Positions 1 through 8,675 of a stretch of 64,000 bases of DNA are shown in pieces. Under the pieces are notes generated by a model. The model saw only the letters and a program-made list of their open reading frames with translations, made no database searches and was not told the origin of the DNA. The stretch is from Arsukibacterium sp. MJ3 (GTDB lineage Bacteria > Pseudomonadota > Gammaproteobacteria > Enterobacterales > Alteromonadaceae): positions 1-64,000 of the forward strand of contig NZ_LAHP01000007.1 of assembly GCF_000987765.1 (NCBI RefSeq), read 5' to 3'. Within the stretch, counting starts at the first letter, position 1, and each line of letters opens with the position of its first letter. The position numbers and the translations under genes were made by a program.

Positions 1-108
1 CTGCAACGACTTAATGTCAGCCAGCAAGATTGGCTAACACGCGCCACCCAATTCGAGACGCGCTACACCACTCTCTTTAGCCGACGCGCCCACCGCGACG
101 CCGCCTGA
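1..108 (+). CDS. C-terminal end of an unidentified protein (partial)
   Basis: An open frame enters from the left edge and stops at the TGA at 106-108, giving 35 residues that begin LQRLNVSQQDWLTRATQFE and end in a basic SRRAHRDAA tail. The start lies outside the window. The helical W-x9-F-x-x-R-Y pattern with a basic end resembles the C-termini of some REP-associated (Y1-type) transposases, but this is only an impression from a short fragment. Function is not assignable from what is visible. Confidence 0.45.
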   Translation: MQRLNVSQQDWLTRATQFETRYTTLFSRRAHRDAA

Positions 109-281
109 CCAACTCCCCCAAGCCCTGCTAATATAGTTACCGGCTATCCACCTGAAGTCCGGCAACCGTCATGTCTGAAATACCGTGAAAAATATATCAG
201 GCGCAATTTATTACCTCTTTAACGCCCCTAGCCGCCATTATTTGCCGCATTAGCCCCTGCATAAACACATCAACATGTGTA

Positions 282-644
282 ATGGATAGCATTTCTGCTG
301 TGCCTGTCCTATTTTCTCTATTTTCTTCTAAATTAGAGCAACAGGTCCATAATAAACGCAAAACTAACCCTTGGTACTTTATAATGCTGGGTAATGAGGC
401 GACTAAAGCGGATAATCAGCGCGAAGCGATAGCCCTTTTTCGGCAGGCGTTGGCGTTAGATAGCAATATCCACGAAGCGTGGTTTGGGTTAGCGAAAAGC
501 CATTTTGCTCTGAACAACAACATTAAAGCAGCGCAATACCTTGAACGCGCAAGGCGCACAGCATCGCTGTTGCCTGATAAAGAGCGCTACCAGCATAAGC
601 TCTCGGCACTTAATCAACTCACCAGAGTGTGTCGGCACTGTTGA
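282..644 (+). CDS. Small tetratricopeptide-repeat protein
   Basis: A 120-residue protein. Residues about 33-66 (NEATKADNQREAIALFRQAL, then LDSNIHEAW) form a canonical TPR helix pair, and residues 67-95 (GLAKSHFALNNNIKAAQYLE) form a second. TPR units are protein-protein contact modules, so a scaffolding role is likely, but no partner is evident. It has no signal peptide or membrane segment. No convincing Shine-Dalgarno sequence precedes the ATG, so a later start, for example at Met35, is possible. It stands alone, with about 250 bases of non-coding sequence before the ABC operon. Its specific function is unknown. Confidence 0.6.
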   Translation: MDSISAVPVLFSLFSSKLEQQVHNKRKTNPWYFIMLGNEATKADNQREAIALFRQALALDSNIHEAWFGLAKSHFALNNNIKAAQYLERARRTASLLPDKERYQHKLSALNQLTRVCRHC

Positions 645-830
645 GCATTGCTATAGCATATTTCAGCACTTAAGTAACAATAGGGTGAATATCACCCCAA
701 TACTTTCTTTTATATAACACTAGGTTGCGTAAAGTATGGTTAGCCATTATCTATTTTGCAAAGCAGACTGCAATGCACCGACAAATATCTAAGCTGGGTG
801 CCCTGATCCGGTTTTTCGTTTTACCGCAGT

Positions 831-847
831 TTTCACATCTGTTTCAC
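831..847 (+). promoter_or_regulatory. TTTCAC direct repeat, candidate response-regulator operator of the ABC exporter operon
   Basis: TTTCAC occurs at 831-836 and again at 842-847, an 11-base period typical of sites bound head-to-tail by OmpR/PhoB-family dimers. The longer shared sequence TTTTCACAT-N2-GTTTCAC recurs upstream of the DJ-1 gene at 4139-4156. It lies about 50 bases before the ABC ATPase start. Inference: it is bound by the response regulator encoded at 5355-6050. Confidence 0.5.
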
Positions 848-895
848 GGCACTGCTATTACGCTTCGATGGATAAACCATTGAAGAGGTGACACC

Positions 896-1600
896 ATGCC
901 GCGATCTGCTTTAAGTACCATTGCGCTGACTAATGTCAGCCACACATTCAACCACCATACGCATCAGGTACAGTTGTTCCAACAGCTGAGCCTGTGCATC
1001 GAGCAAGGGCAGTCTTATGCCATTACCGGCCCGTCGGGCTCGGGTAAATCCAGTTTGCTAATGCTAATGGCCGGCCTGGAGCAGCCAACCACCGGCCAGG
1101 TCGCTTACCTGCAGCACTGGCGCAGCGTGCCTTTGGCGCAACTACGCCAGGACATTGGTTTTGTGTTTCAGCAGTTTCATTTATTGCCGGAGCTGACAGC
1201 GCTGCACAATGTAGCCTTGCCACTTAAACTGCGCGGCGAGAAAAATGCTGAAGCCACGGCCAGCGCCTGGCTGGAAAAAGTCGGCCTGGGCCATAGGTTT
1301 CATCACAAACCGCAGCAACTGAGTGGCGGCGAGCAGCAACGGGCTGCCATCGCCAGAGCCTTAGTGTTTGAACCGAAGTTTATTTTTGCCGATGAACCCA
1401 CCGGTAATCTGGATAGTAAAAGTGCCGCTGACGTTGCGGACATCCTGTTTGCCTGCTGTCAGCAAAACGGCGCCGCGTTAGTGATGGTTACTCATAACCC
1501 GCAACTGGCTGCACGGGCACAGCAGGTGTTTACCTTTAACAATGGTAACTTTGCACTGCTTGAAAAGGCGCAGATGGAGGTGCAAGGTGCTTCGTATTGA
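896..1600 (+). CDS. ABC exporter ATP-binding protein, YbbA/LolD/MacB type
   Basis: A 234-residue ATPase of the MacB/LolD/YbbA group. The Walker A motif GPSGSGKSS is at residues 45-53, the Q-loop is in [18 protein letters not shown], the signature [15 protein letters not shown] is near residue 142, Walker B is [16 protein letters not shown], and the H-loop is [10 protein letters not shown]. All catalytic elements are intact. It starts behind AAGAGGTGACACC and overlaps the downstream permease by 14 bases, so the two are translationally coupled. Members of this group (type VII ABC proteins) move or extract substrates at the periplasmic face of the inner membrane. Pairing with a YbbP-like permease makes YbbA the nearest relative. 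The substrate is unknown. Confidence 0.9.
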   Translation: MPRSALSTIALTNVSHTFNHHTHQVQLFQQLSLCIEQGQSYAITGPSGSGKSSLLMLMAGLEQPTTGQVAYLQHWRSVPLAQLRQDIGFVFQQFHLLPELTALHNVALPLKLRGEKNAEATASAWLEKVGLGHRFHHKPQQLSGGEQQRAAIARALVFEPKFIFADEPTGNLDSKSAADVADILFACCQQNGAALVMVTHNPQLAARAQQVFTFNNGNFALLEKAQMEVQGASY

Positions 1601-4097
1601 TCCGCTACAAAATGGTCCAATTCGACATAGCTTGCAACTGGCCTGGTATTTTTATCAGCAGCACAAACACCATAGCAGCCAACGCGTGCTGCGCTGGGTA
1701 CAGGGCATCTTGCTGGTATTTATTGTTACGCTAAGCCAGACCAGCGCCAGCATTCAGGCCTATCTTAGCAATAACTTGGCTAATCTGCTGGGGGCCGATT
1801 TGGTGCTCGCCCAACCACGCGCCCTTACTGCCAGCCAACACGCTGAACTAACCGCGATGGCAGAGCAAATTGTGCTAAGCCAAAGCTTAACCACTACCCT
1901 AACCCACAATAACCAGTGGCAGCGGGCGATACTTAAAGCCGTGGCAGAAGATTACCCGTTACAAGGTGAATTACGCAGCGCCGCATCAGCCGGCGGGCCT
2001 GACAGCGCAAGCAGCCAAGGCCCGGCAATCGGTGAAATTTGGCCCGACTCGCGCTTGCTGGCTAGCCTGGGGCTGCGCATTGGCGGGCAACTTAGTATTG
2101 GCGGCCACCGCCTTACCGTGTCGCGAGTCTTACTGCATGAGCCAGACCGGCTGATGGAAGGCCACAGCGTGGAGATGCGCGCCCTGTTGCATCGGCAGGA
2201 CCTGCAGCGCTTCGCTGCACCCGACGATATTATTCAGCACCGTTATCTGGTTGCCGCTAATGCGCAGCAAATCGCCAACATTTTGCAGTGGCAAAAAACC
2301 CATTTACCAGCCGCGCAGCTGCACCATAAGCGCGGTGCTCACCCGTTGGCGTTGTTTTGGCAGCGCACGGAGAACTTTATTGGTTTAGCTTCCATCCTGC
2401 TATTTTTTATGGCTGCCATCGCTATGCAGCAGCTTAGCCGAGCGCAACTGCACCACCAACAATTTTTCAGCGCAGTGTGCTTAAGCCTGGGCGCGTCAAA
2501 ACAGACTGCGCTGCAAATCTCGGTGCTGAAGTGGCTATTGGGCTTGCTGATGTTAATGCCGCAGGTGTTGGCGGTATCTGCGCTGTGTCACTTTGCAATG
2601 TTGAAATGGTTAACCAGCACTTTCATCTATCTGCAGTGGCAGCCAGACCTGGCGCTGGCGTTAAAAACTGTTCTCGCCACAGCAACGATTTTCTTCATCT
2701 TTAACTTACCGCTATGGCTGGGGCTGTGGCAATGCTCTGTTAGGCAGTTAATGTGTCCTCAGCCGCGCAACATCAGCAACGGTGTATTGCTGGGCTGCGC
2801 CTTGCTGGTGCTGGGGGGTGTGGCGGCACATTACTCGGATAATGGCCTGCTCACCGCCATGCTGCTCGGTTCCATGCTGGCAAGCATTGCGCTGCTGTTA
2901 GTGCTTAGTTATCTGGCGCTGACACTGGGCGAAAAGCTTAGCCAGCCGTTTTCTGGTTTGTTGCCGTTTGCCTTTTATATGATGAAGCAACGCCTGCTAA
3001 GCAAAACTACCCAGATTTTGGGCATAGGCTTAGCGGCCTTTTTATTGCTGTTTACTTTAATGCTGCTAAAAGATTTGGGCGACACGATGGCGGCTCATCA
3101 GCGAGAGCATGATGGCAACTTGTTGGTGACGCAGGCAAGCAACGCGCAAATGGCCGATATTCAGTTATGGGCAGCACAGCACGATATTGCCATTCGCCAG
3201 CATAAACCCTTTATGTACGTCCAATTTACTCACATCAACGGCGGCCTGCTGGCTGATGTAATGCAAAAACCCAGCGACAGTCTGGCAACGCTTATGCGCC
3301 CGGTGCGTTTACATTGGAGTGATGCCATACCCGGCAATAACCGGCTGGTTAGCGGTCAATGGTGGCAGAGTTCAACCGACAACTGGCAGCAGCTGTCGGT
3401 AGAGCAGGAAGTGATGACGGACCTTAGCCTGCAGTTGGGTGATAAGTTAGGCCTGGTGATTGCCGGGCAGTATATCGAGTTCAGCATTAGCGCCACGCAC
3501 TCCTACCAGAGCGGCGCCGGCGCTATTACCTTCTGGCTGCAAATGCCGCCCGCCGCGCTTATGCATTTCAGCACACCACATTACAGTATGGCCAGCCTGG
3601 AGCTACAGCCACAGCAGTTTTCGTTAATGGGCCAGCTGTGGCAACAACACCCGTCGCTACGCATGGTATCGCTTCAGGAAATCACCCAACGCTTTGACAG
3701 CAGCCTGGCCATGGTAACGCAGGTGATCAGTGGCTTCTCGGGGTTAATTATGCTGCTTTCCGGCGTAGTTATTGTGTCTTCAGTGCATGCCGTTGAAGCC
3801 AAAGAGCAGAAAAAGAACAGCATTATTCTCAGTTTTGGCCTGGCAAAACGCACCTGTCTGCAACTAAATAGCATCGAGTGGCTGGTAACCGGTGCTATTG
3901 CCGCCGCTGGCGCCATTGTGGCCACCTGGCTGGCCGGCTGGCTGATTTATCAGTCGCAGTTCTCCCTAAACTACCAGCCCGACATTGGCTGGTTACTGGG
4001 CACTCTGGCCGTCATTGTAGCGCTGGTCACGGCGCTGGGTATGGTGCTGAGTAAAAAGAGTTTGTCCGGCTCTGTGCGCCAACTGATGGCGGAGTAA
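1587..4097 (+). CDS. ABC exporter permease, FtsX/YbbP family
   Basis: I chose the GTG at 1587 because GGAGG sits 6 bases upstream (1576-1580); a longer in-frame ATG at 1542 would overlap the ATPase by 59 bases and has no such site. The product has 836 residues, close to E. coli YbbP. A first membrane segment (about residues 37-55) is followed by a periplasmic domain, then a group of hydrophobic segments in the middle (about residues 255-475), a second periplasmic domain, and a C-terminal FtsX module with three helices (about residues 715-825). This two-FtsX-domain layout is that of the YbbP family. It probably couples ATP hydrolysis by the upstream ATPase to a periplasmic task. Confidence 0.87.
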   Translation: MLRIDPLQNGPIRHSLQLAWYFYQQHKHHSSQRVLRWVQGILLVFIVTLSQTSASIQAYLSNNLANLLGADLVLAQPRALTASQHAELTAMAEQIVLSQSLTTTLTHNNQWQRAILKAVAEDYPLQGELRSAASAGGPDSASSQGPAIGEIWPDSRLLASLGLRIGGQLSIGGHRLTVSRVLLHEPDRLMEGHSVEMRALLHRQDLQRFAAPDDIIQHRYLVAANAQQIANILQWQKTHLPAAQLHHKRGAHPLALFWQRTENFIGLASILLFFMAAIAMQQLSRAQLHHQQFFSAVCLSLGASKQTALQISVLKWLLGLLMLMPQVLAVSALCHFAMLKWLTSTFIYLQWQPDLALALKTVLATATIFFIFNLPLWLGLWQCSVRQLMCPQPRNISNGVLLGCALLVLGGVAAHYSDNGLLTAMLLGSMLASIALLLVLSYLALTLGEKLSQPFSGLLPFAFYMMKQRLLSKTTQILGIGLAAFLLLFTLMLLKDLGDTMAAHQREHDGNLLVTQASNAQMADIQLWAAQHDIAIRQHKPFMYVQFTHINGGLLADVMQKPSDSLATLMRPVRLHWSDAIPGNNRLVSGQWWQSSTDNWQQLSVEQEVMTDLSLQLGDKLGLVIAGQYIEFSISATHSYQSGAGAITFWLQMPPAALMHFSTPHYSMASLELQPQQFSLMGQLWQQHPSLRMVSLQEITQRFDSSLAMVTQVISGFSGLIMLLSGVVIVSSVHAVEAKEQKKNSIILSFGLAKRTCLQLNSIEWLVTGAIAAAGAIVATWLAGWLIYQSQFSLNYQPDIGWLLGTLAVIVALVTALGMVLSKKSLSGSVRQLMAE

Positions 4098-4127
4098 AGC
4101 CAGTGCTCAAAAAACACAGCAGCCATT

Positions 4128-4156
4128 TTTCACATGTTTTTTCACATTCGTTTCAC
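4128..4156 (+). promoter_or_regulatory. Triple TTTCAC repeat, candidate response-regulator operator of the DJ-1/two-component operon
   Basis: TTTCAC occurs at 4128-4133, 4140-4145 and 4151-4156, with spacings of 12 and 11 bases. The last two copies with their flanks match the site at 831-847 (TTTTCACAT-N2-GTTTCAC). It lies 50-80 bases before the DJ-1 start. Inference: a PhoB-like dimer binding site used for autoregulation of the downstream response regulator. Confidence 0.5.
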
Positions 4157-4206
4157 ACGGGCTTTGCCATGCTGGCAGCGCAACCCCATTGTTAAGGAAT
4201 ATTGAA

Positions 4207-5325
4207 ATGAAACAACTGACCCTGTATATCCTGCTTGTTCTTACCCTGCTTAGCACGCTAACTAATCGCGCAGCCTTTGCTGTCGCGTCCGACAGCAAGC
4301 GTATTGTTATGGTGCTAAGTGGTTATGGCCAGCCAGAGCAACAAGCGCCGGGCTATGAGTTTGATGAATTTGCCAAGGCCTATTTGGTATTTCAGGCGCA
4401 TGGTATTGCGGTGGATATTGCCAGCCCGCAAGGCGGCAACGTAGAAGCCGATAAATACGATCCGGCCAAACCTTATAATCAACAAGTGCTAAACGACGCG
4501 GCGATTATGGCGAAGTTAAACAATACCCTTAGCACAGCGCAGCTAAGGGCAGCTGACTATAGCGGCATTTTTATAGTTGGCGGTAAAGGTGCCATGTTCG
4601 ACTTACCCAAAGATCCTGCTCTGCAGCAACTGATCGCCGGTATTTATCAGCAGCAAGGTTCAGTAGCTGCGGTATGCCATGGCCCTGCGGCACTGATCAA
4701 CGTCAAATTAGCCGACGGCAGCTATCTGCTGGCGAATAAAGCGGTGAATGGCTTTACCAACGAAGAAGAGCGCTTGTTTGGTAAAAAATGGTTAGCACAG
4801 TTTGACTTTATGCTGCAGGACAAACTGATCGAACGCGGCGGCCGTTTTGAACACAGCCCGATGATGCTAAGCCATGTGGCGGTGGATAACCGGCTGATCA
4901 CCGGACAAAACCCGGCCTCGACGGTGGCAACAGCCAGGGCGTTGCTGCAATCGCTGGACATTACCCTGCAACCGATGATGCCACACAAAGATGATGCCAC
5001 CCTGGCGCTGGTGGCAGAGCTGTTGAAGGGCAACATTACTGCAGAGCTGGTGTTAGCTGCTAATGCCGCGCAGTATCAGCTTGAATTGCTGGGCATGTAC
5101 GGGTATTACTATCTCAATAGCGCCGGTACTGCACAGGCACAACAGCATGCGCTAACGCTGATGCAAGCAGGCCAACGCGCCATAAACAACCCGTCGCTGG
5201 ATATGGCTATTGCGCAAGCCCAGCTTAAACTGGGCGACAAGGCCGCAGCCCGGGCAACCCTGCAGCAAATTTTGGCCGCTAAGCCCGATTTCGCCGCAGC
5301 AACAGCATTACTAGCTGATTTGTAG
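4207..5325 (+). CDS. Exported DJ-1/PfpI-family protein with C-terminal TPR-like tail
   Basis: The ATG at 4207 is preferred because AAGGA lies 8 bases upstream; an in-frame TTG at 4189 would add six residues. The product has 372 residues. Residues 1-25 form a signal peptide ending in RAAFA. Residues 30-245 are a DJ-1/PfpI domain: GYEFDEF near 50, and the nucleophile elbow AAVCHGPAA with Cys157-His158. Residues about 255-372 are alpha-helical, and the last 60 resemble a TPR. Family members include chaperones, glyoxalases, amidases and peptidases, so the reaction cannot be named. It sits between an ABC exporter and a two-component system and shares a candidate operator with the exporter, so a periplasmic role linked to the exporter is plausible. 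Confidence 0.8.
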   Translation: MKQLTLYILLVLTLLSTLTNRAAFAVASDSKRIVMVLSGYGQPEQQAPGYEFDEFAKAYLVFQAHGIAVDIASPQGGNVEADKYDPAKPYNQQVLNDAAIMAKLNNTLSTAQLRAADYSGIFIVGGKGAMFDLPKDPALQQLIAGIYQQQGSVAAVCHGPAALINVKLADGSYLLANKAVNGFTNEEERLFGKKWLAQFDFMLQDKLIERGGRFEHSPMMLSHVAVDNRLITGQNPASTVATARALLQSLDITLQPMMPHKDDATLALVAELLKGNITAELVLAANAAQYQLELLGMYGYYYLNSAGTAQAQQHALTLMQAGQRAINNPSLDMAIAQAQLKLGDKAAARATLQQILAAKPDFAAATALLADL

Positions 5326-5354
5326 CCTTAAACTGTATTGGAATGGATTGAGTG

Positions 5355-6050
5355 ATGAACGAGCCCACCGCCCTGCAGGTACTGCTGATTGAAGATGAGC
5401 TGAACATTGCCAAAAACATAGCCGGCTATATGGAGCAAAAAGGTCATATCTTTGATTTTGCCAGCAATGGCAAACAAGGGCTGGCATTGGCGCTACAACA
5501 GCATTACGACCTGATCATTTTGGATTTGAATCTGCCGGGCATGGACGGCCTGCAAGTTTGCCGGCAAATCCGGCAACAGGCAGAGCGGCACATTCCGCTG
5601 TTAATGCTGACCGCCCGCGACAGCATCGATGATAAGCTGTCTGGCTTTCATGTTGGCACCGACGATTACCTGACAAAACCGTTTTCGTTACAGGAGCTGG
5701 AAGTACGCTGCCTGGCGTTGTCGCGCCGCCATCTGTTGCAGCGCCAACACACTATAACGTTGGGGCCGCTGCTGCTGGATAAAAAGCGCCGACTCGCCAC
5801 ACGCGATGGCCAGCCGCTGGCGCTAAGCACCATGGGCTATAAAATTCTGCTGCTGTTAGCTGAGGCCTACCCGCAAGTGGTCAGCCGCAGTGAACTGAGC
5901 CGGCAGCTGTGGCACGATGAACCAACAGAGTCTGACGCGCTGCGCTCGCATATTTATCAGTTACGCACGGTGCTGGATAAGCCTTTTGCTTATCCGCTGC
6001 TAAAAACCGTATTTGGCGTCGGTTTTACGCTGGAGATCGAAGCACAATGA
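5355..6050 (+). CDS. OmpR-family response regulator
   Basis: A 231-residue regulator: receiver domain at residues 1-120, with acidic residues in IEDE, the phospho-acceptor Asp57 in ILDLNLPGMDG and Lys in LTKPFSL; then a winged-helix DNA-binding domain (residues 128-228, ending LKTVFGVGFTLE). The ATG at 5355 is 7 bases from GGA; a GTG one codon earlier is possible. It follows the DJ-1 gene by 29 bases and overlaps the kinase by 4 bases (ATGA). It most resembles the QseB/PmrA branch. The repeated TTTCAC sites before the exporter and before the DJ-1 gene are the obvious candidate targets, which would make it autoregulatory. Confidence 0.93.
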   Translation: MNEPTALQVLLIEDELNIAKNIAGYMEQKGHIFDFASNGKQGLALALQQHYDLIILDLNLPGMDGLQVCRQIRQQAERHIPLLMLTARDSIDDKLSGFHVGTDDYLTKPFSLQELEVRCLALSRRHLLQRQHTITLGPLLLDKKRRLATRDGQPLALSTMGYKILLLLAEAYPQVVSRSELSRQLWHDEPTESDALRSHIYQLRTVLDKPFAYPLLKTVFGVGFTLEIEAQ

Positions 6051-7363
6051 GCGCCAAAACCCCGAGCAACACCGCGAAATTTCACAGTTTAAGCCGGCGT
6101 ATCGTATTGCAGTTCTGTGTTTTCACTCTGGTGATTTCTGCGGTGTACGGCCTTATTTCTTTTACCCTGATGTACACGCTGGAAGACAGCTTTATTGAAC
6201 AGCAGATGCAGCAGGAAGCAGACTACCTCAGCGCGCAGCAGCAGGCCAGCGGTCAGTGGCCACAGCCAATGCGCAGTAATATGCAACTGCACTTTAGCCG
6301 CAACACCTTACCAGATGAGATACGCCACAAAGCGTTAGCAGAGCCACGGCGCAAGGAGTTTTTTGGGGAGCAAGGCCGGCATTATCACATATATACGATT
6401 GCGACACAGCCAGAGGTGTTACTGCTGGCCGAGGTTAGCCAACAGTTACTGGTGCGGCCTATTCGTGGCGGTGTGCTGCAATTTTTGCTTATCAGCGCGC
6501 TGCTCGTCAGCAGCATTGCTTGCCTTATCGCCTGGTTTGTCAGCCGCAGAACCACCCGGCCGCTAAAACAACTGGCGGCACTGGTCGATAGTGCCCTGCC
6601 ACAGCAGCTGCCGCAAGAGTTTGCCAGCCAGTTTCCCCACAACGAAGTGGGCATTCTAGCCCGCACTCTGGAGCAGAGCCTAGGCGGTATTGCCCGCGCA
6701 CTGCAACGCGAAAAAAGCTTTACCGCTGATGTCAGCCACGAGCTGCGTACCCCGCTGGCAGTCATTAAAAACACGGTGGAGCTATGGCAAAGCCAACAAA
6801 CTGGCAGCCAACAGACTGCTCACCCACAGACAGAACCTGGCTGCGATCAGCTGCTAATGGCGCAAATATATGATGCTGCTGAGCAAATGGAAAAAACCGT
6901 GCAAACCCTGCTTATTCTGGCCAGAGAGGAGCATGCCACCGATAAACACAGCAGCACTAACCTGATGCCGCTGGTGGAGCGGGCCATTTTAGATAACAGC
7001 CTACTACTGCAAGGTAAGCCAGTTACGGTGCAGCTGTGTGACAGTTGCCGGGTTACTATCAGCGCCAATGCCAACATGCTAAAAGTGCTGCTGGATAACT
7101 TGCTGAGTAACGCCTTTAAATACACCGAGTCAGGCGAGGTAAGTATTGCCTTTAGCGATAACAGTCTGCTGATCCGCGACACCGGCCCTGGCATAGCAGC
7201 CGATATTTACCCCCATATCACCGACTCTGGTGTAAAAGGAGCGCACAGTACCGGCTTAGGTTTTGGCTTAGCCATTGTAAAACGGCTTTGTGAACATCAG
7301 GGTTGGCAGATGACCGTCACCAACGGCCACGGCACCACAATCAGTATCTGCTTAAGTGACTGA
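6047..7363 (+). CDS. Membrane sensor histidine kinase
   Basis: A 438-residue kinase. Transmembrane helices at about residues 20-42 and 145-166 enclose a periplasmic sensor of about 100 residues with no recognised fold. A HAMP linker (about 165-222) follows, then the HisKA domain with His231 in FTADVSHELRTPLAV, and the HATPase domain with the N box NLLSNAFKYTES, the G1 box DTGPGIA and the G2 box STGLGFGLAIV. All key residues are present. It overlaps the upstream regulator by ATGA and is its cognate kinase. The signal is unknown; the linked exporter and periplasmic DJ-1 protein suggest an envelope or chemical stress. Confidence 0.93.
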   Translation: MSAKTPSNTAKFHSLSRRIVLQFCVFTLVISAVYGLISFTLMYTLEDSFIEQQMQQEADYLSAQQQASGQWPQPMRSNMQLHFSRNTLPDEIRHKALAEPRRKEFFGEQGRHYHIYTIATQPEVLLLAEVSQQLLVRPIRGGVLQFLLISALLVSSIACLIAWFVSRRTTRPLKQLAALVDSALPQQLPQEFASQFPHNEVGILARTLEQSLGGIARALQREKSFTADVSHELRTPLAVIKNTVELWQSQQTGSQQTAHPQTEPGCDQLLMAQIYDAAEQMEKTVQTLLILAREEHATDKHSSTNLMPLVERAILDNSLLLQGKPVTVQLCDSCRVTISANANMLKVLLDNLLSNAFKYTESGEVSIAFSDNSLLIRDTGPGIAADIYPHITDSGVKGAHSTGLGFGLAIVKRLCEHQGWQMTVTNGHGTTISICLSD

Positions 7364-7506
7364 GCCTGTTATAGTCCAAGGCCATATTTGATTTTGAAAG
7401 AACAGTTTAGTTATCACCCACCGCCACTCAAGCACCCTGCGGCTTGTTAAAGCAGCTTTTACGCATTAAACTGACCAGCATTAAGACCATTTAAAGGACC
7501 TGTTAA

Positions 7507-7755
7507 ATGACCTCACGAATTTTAGCCGATGTCGCAGCAAGCATTACCGAGTTTAAAGCTAACCCAATGAAGGTAGCAAATAGCGGATACGGTGCCCCTG
7601 TTGCTGTGCTTAACCGCAACGAACCGGCGTTTTACTGCGTACCCGCCGAAGCTTATGAAATGATGATGGATAAATTGGAAGACTTAGAATTGCTGGCTAT
7701 CGCTAAACATCGTATGGGCGAAGAGAGTATTCCGGTTAGTATCGATGCTCTATAA
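7507..7755 (+). CDS. Antitoxin of StbD/Phd-YefM type
   Basis: An 82-residue protein starting MTSRILADVAASITEFKANP, with GAPVAVLNRNEPAFYCVPAEAYE in the middle, a typical StbD/Phd-YefM antitoxin pattern. The N-terminal half should bind operator DNA, and the acidic C-terminal helix should wrap the toxin. The ATG follows AAAGGA at about 8 bases. It overlaps the toxin gene by 11 bases, the usual arrangement in which the antitoxin is made first and the pair represses its own promoter. It probably works in plasmid-like stabilisation or stress-induced translation control. Confidence 0.88.
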   Translation: MTSRILADVAASITEFKANPMKVANSGYGAPVAVLNRNEPAFYCVPAEAYEMMMDKLEDLELLAIAKHRMGEESIPVSIDAL

Positions 7756-8035
7756 GCTCGGATTTAAAAAGAGTGCGTTGAAAGAATGGCAAAAGCTGGC
7801 TGTGCCATTGCAGCAGCAATTTAAAAAGAAACTGGTGCAACGTCTCGAAAACCCACATGTACCATCGGCAAAACTGTCTAGTGCAGAAAACTTATACAAA
7901 ATTAAACTACGACAATCTGGCTATCGCTTGGTCTACCTGGTTGAAGACGATATTATCGTGGTTACCGTATTAGCTGTAGGTAAACGCGAGCGCAATGAAG
8001 TGTATACCAAGGCGTTACAACGATTACTGCCGTAA
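7745..8035 (+). CDS. RelE/StbE-type toxin
   Basis: A 96-residue basic protein of the RelE/ParE superfamily. LYKLGFKKSALKEWQKL at the N-terminus, the central NLYKIKLRQSGYRLVYLVEDD strand region and the C-terminal VLAVGKRERNEVY match StbE-type toxins, which are thought to cut mRNA on the ribosome. The conserved arginines in RQSGYRL and in GKRERNEVY fit catalytic or RNA-contact positions of RelE. It overlaps the upstream antitoxin. The two genes are unrelated in sequence direction to the second module at 8927-9410, so the islet holds two independent modules. Confidence 0.88.
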   Translation: MLYKLGFKKSALKEWQKLAVPLQQQFKKKLVQRLENPHVPSAKLSSAENLYKIKLRQSGYRLVYLVEDDIIVVTVLAVGKRERNEVYTKALQRLLP

Positions 8036-8094
8036 CCCTTACTGCTCTTCTCATCAAGCCGGCTGCCGATCTGACTAGCCACTACTGCGTGCTC

Positions 8095-8535
8095 TTACTC
8101 GCCAATATCTTCAAACCACAGCTGCGGTTTTGCGGCAATAAAGTTCTGCATTAGGGTTTTACATTCGGCATTGTACTGGTTTTTCAAGGTTACCCCACGG
8201 CTCTGCAGATAGGCTTCTGGCCCCTGAAAAGTATGGTTTTCGCCAATAACTACCTTAGGAATGCCATATAGCAACACTGTGCCACTGCACATATCGCAGG
8301 GTGATAAGGTGGAATATAAGGTAGCGCGTTGATAATCCGCTGCCGTTAAGCGGCCGGCATTCTCCAAGCAGTCCATTTCTGCATGTAAGACACAACTGCC
8401 CTTTTGCACCCGTTGATTATGCCCGGCGCCAACAATTTTGCCATCGATAACCAGCACCGAGCCAATAGGAATACCGCCCTCAGCTAAGCTTTTTCTGGCC
8501 TGAGCGATAGCCGCCTGCATATAGATATCCGTCAT
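8095..8535 (-). CDS. Cytosine deaminase of the yeast FCY1 type
   Basis: I start it at 8535 because AGAGG lies about 9 bases upstream; the open frame itself extends 11 codons further. The product has 146 residues of the zinc-dependent cytidine/deoxycytidylate deaminase fold. Zinc ligands His51 (HAEMDCLENAGR), Cys80 and Cys83 (TLSPCDMC) and the proton shuttle Glu53 are present. The protein ends in WFEDIGE, the tail of yeast cytosine deaminase whose Trp and Asp contact the base, and residues near KGSCVLHAE and LYGIPKVVIGEN also resemble the yeast enzyme. It should convert cytosine to uracil for pyrimidine salvage. It differs from the usual bacterial CodA, an amidohydrolase. A related amine substrate cannot be excluded. 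Confidence 0.82.
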   Translation of the reverse strand: MTDIYMQAAIAQARKSLAEGGIPIGSVLVIDGKIVGAGHNQRVQKGSCVLHAEMDCLENAGRLTAADYQRATLYSTLSPCDMCSGTVLLYGIPKVVIGENHTFQGPEAYLQSRGVTLKNQYNAECKTLMQNFIAAKPQLWFEDIGE

Positions 8536-8675
8536 ATTTGAACCTCTGGTAACCATAATCATAATCATGGCCTAAAGGATACTGAACTCACTTTGCGGCC
8601 ACTTTTTAGCTTAACATTAACAATTCATGCTACCAGCGCAAGCAATTTAGTATTAGCAGTATATTAGCTCTGCTG

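Noticed and set aside
1542-1586. Longer N-terminus for the ABC permease from an ATG inside the ATPase gene
   Set aside because: The extra residues are basic and unlike the family, and the GTG at 1587 has a clear GGAGG site.
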